This document shows positions 25,001 to 25,288 of a stretch of 25,288 nt of DNA, piece after piece (positions within the stretch are counted from its first letter, which is position 1; the number at the start of each line of letters is the position of its first letter). This stretch comes from JBIKLM01 sp044375105 (GTDB lineage Bacteria; Planctomycetota; UBA1135; GCA-002686595), in contig JBILNK010000049.1 in assembly GCA_044375105.1 (NCBI GenBank), forward strand, positions 1 through 25,288, read 5' to 3'. The position numbers and the translations under genes are program-made. The notes under the pieces were generated by a model. It made no database searches. It was not told the DNA's origin and worked only from the letters and a program-made list of their open reading frames with translations.

Positions 25001-25288
25001 TCGAGGGCCGCGTGTTTGATCGCCACGCGCGCCCGCTGGTGGCGCGCGCTGGCGGCGTCCGCGGCGTAGACGTCGGGCACCGCCACGCTGGCCAGGCCCA
25101 GGGAAAGGGCGGCGGCGTTGAGTTCGGCCGGCGGGCAGGGGCGCGCCGGGGGCGGCGTGCGCGGGCGCTCGAGCGGTTCGCCGGCTTCCGCGGCGGCCGC
25201 TTCGCTCAGCCGGGCGCTGGGGCGCGCGCGCGCCAGGGTGCCGCGCGGCGCCGCGCCGCCGCCGGCCGGCGACAGGGCCGCGAACAGC
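22033..25288 (-). CDS. dnaE2: C-family DNA polymerase, DnaE2-like short form (5' end outside window)
   Basis: Alpha-subunit-type DNA polymerase, probably the error-prone DnaE2/ImuC kind used in damage tolerance. The frame stays open to the right edge, so the N-terminus is missing. Visible: the end of the PHP domain (VAVPDV, the usual His position occupied by Tyr); palm with catalytic RPDIDLDF (24449-24469) and KMDLLGN (23941-23961); LPRHFGLHPGGVVV; IRPGPAGCGMKDSF; GVMLYQEDVM; SFCKAHAVTYGQLAWR (about 23345-23390); YYEPRVYVEEARRLGV and GPDINRS; then an Ala/Ser/Gly-rich linker and an OB domain with FLTFEDESGLAEVVLFAD. The protein ends right after the OB fold, without the tau-binding extension of replicative DnaE, which supports DnaE2. 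A short-form replicative alpha cannot be excluded without the N-terminus. No imuA/imuB is visible here. Confidence 0.85.
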   Translation of the reverse strand, partial: LFAALSPAGGGAAPRGTLARARPSARLSEAAAAEAGEPLERPRTPPPARPCPPAELNAAALSLGLASVAVPDVYAADAASARHQRARVAIKHAALECDLPAEWLAAEPFHLLEPAALARAVEGLEDSPGPLRGEPLGGDPLRRSLWIAERCRFVPPLGAVHFPAIDLEPGATPYSALVERAFDGARRRFRPLTQEVVERLQRELSAIDDLGFAAYFLLVDRIAAVARERGIPCVGRGSAADSLVAYCLGLTDADPLRYRLPFERFLNPRRRDRPDIDLDFCWRRRDELLEEVYRTFGATRTAMIATLNTFGLRAAFREMALVAGVPPVEVRRWSKRLPYASPSASFRAERFAGDPALAPNPLANALASTPECRDFPFEDPLWRRVLDGAAALVGLPRHFGLHPGGVVVAPGAITDLVPCQRAQKGVVVTQFDKDAVEAIGLVKMDLLGNRALTVIDDCLAILRARGLALDLRAQPEDEPKTAAALASGRTLACFQVESPGMRHLLQQIGARCMDQVIQAVALIRPGPAGCGMKDSFIARVHGREAARAPHPSLDAVLAETHGVMLYQEDVMQVAVCLAGLDLAQADELRRGLKDRATAPRELEQRFLAGCASRGVDPASARATWEQIANFVSFSFCKAHAVTYGQLAWRTVFLKTHFPGPYLAAFLASHTGYYEPRVYVEEARRLGVAILGPDINRSEADFALERLADGRDGLRLGLLQVKGLGERTLERLLGARMRGGAFLSLPDFLERVGPERDEAEHLIRVGALDAFDRTRPELLWRLHLLHSKPRRLPADLAREAGLDGALLAACQATPHSRAGLLPLPPPQPREAFLVAERPAAAPSDAAPASPAGHRSAAALPEARSPALPTPDPRAQRASNLRGAPSAGAPSASSTGAGGTGAGSTGAGGTSASSTGGWGQSGLGLGRSDLAPGASLRLFADPPTPALALPRLPDAAPDEQALEELELLGLTLRLHPTRLFPRSDLPARLLAELERQRVPCADLQRHAGRRVALLGWLAASRRVRTRDGRWMRFLTFEDESGLAEVVLFADAYARHGIQLTKHGPFYARGSVETQAGALSLHADWLG
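22549..22638 (-). repeat. 15-bp tandem repeat, six units, inside the polymerase linker
   Basis: Six consecutive 15-base units of the type GGTGCTGCCCGCGCC (plus-strand reading) run from 22549 to 22638, with a degenerate partial copy after. Because 15 is a multiple of three, they encode in-frame five-residue repeats such as STGAG and GTGAG without breaking the polymerase. They lie in the flexible linker before the OB domain. Confidence 0.85.

Overview
This is a very GC-rich bacterial window with a mostly conserved, housekeeping-type gene set on both strands. The best guess at the source is a planctomycete-like bacterium. The main reason is the large secreted beta-propeller protein at 19341-21869, which ends in a C-terminal domain I associate from memory with secreted proteins of deep-branching Planctomycetota. 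Mixed or absent Shine-Dalgarno (SD) signals and the scattering of usually clustered genes (fusA without rpsL/rpsG/tuf, ptsI without HPr) fit this but do not prove it. Another GC-rich phylum such as Myxococcota is possible.

Layout, left to right. A guanine deaminase (minus) diverges from a lipoprotein glutaminyl cyclotransferase (plus). After a 506-base gap with a strong G-quadruplex motif comes a close pair on plus: an NhaD-type Na+/H+ antiporter and a class I-like HMG-CoA reductase. Next on plus are fusA (EF-G), a cytoplasmic propeller-like protein of unknown function, and an unusually long Tex-type RNA-binding protein with an acidic insert and an Arg/Gly-rich tail, closed by a terminator. 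A membrane-anchored coiled-coil protein (minus) diverges from PTS enzyme I (plus). A small DNA-binding protein with two related helix-turn-helix/SANT-like units follows on plus. It faces a two-gene minus-strand unit encoding a Cys-rich exported protein and an N-terminally anchored protein, both unrecognised. A 920-base gene-free stretch holds a G11 tract, perfect hairpins and short motifs that look like insertion-sequence ends. Then come the secreted seven-repeat SBBP propeller protein and its strong terminator. Facing it is a C-family DNA polymerase (DnaE2-like) that runs off the right edge.

No single pathway links the whole window. Likely co-transcribed units are nhaD with the HMG-CoA reductase and the pair at 17202-18420. 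I saw no CRISPR array, rRNA or tRNA and no intact transposase. The least explained parts are the exported Cys-rich pair, the duplicated DNA-binding protein, the elaborated Tex and the structured gap at 18421-19340. None amounts to a demonstrable new system from sequence alone.
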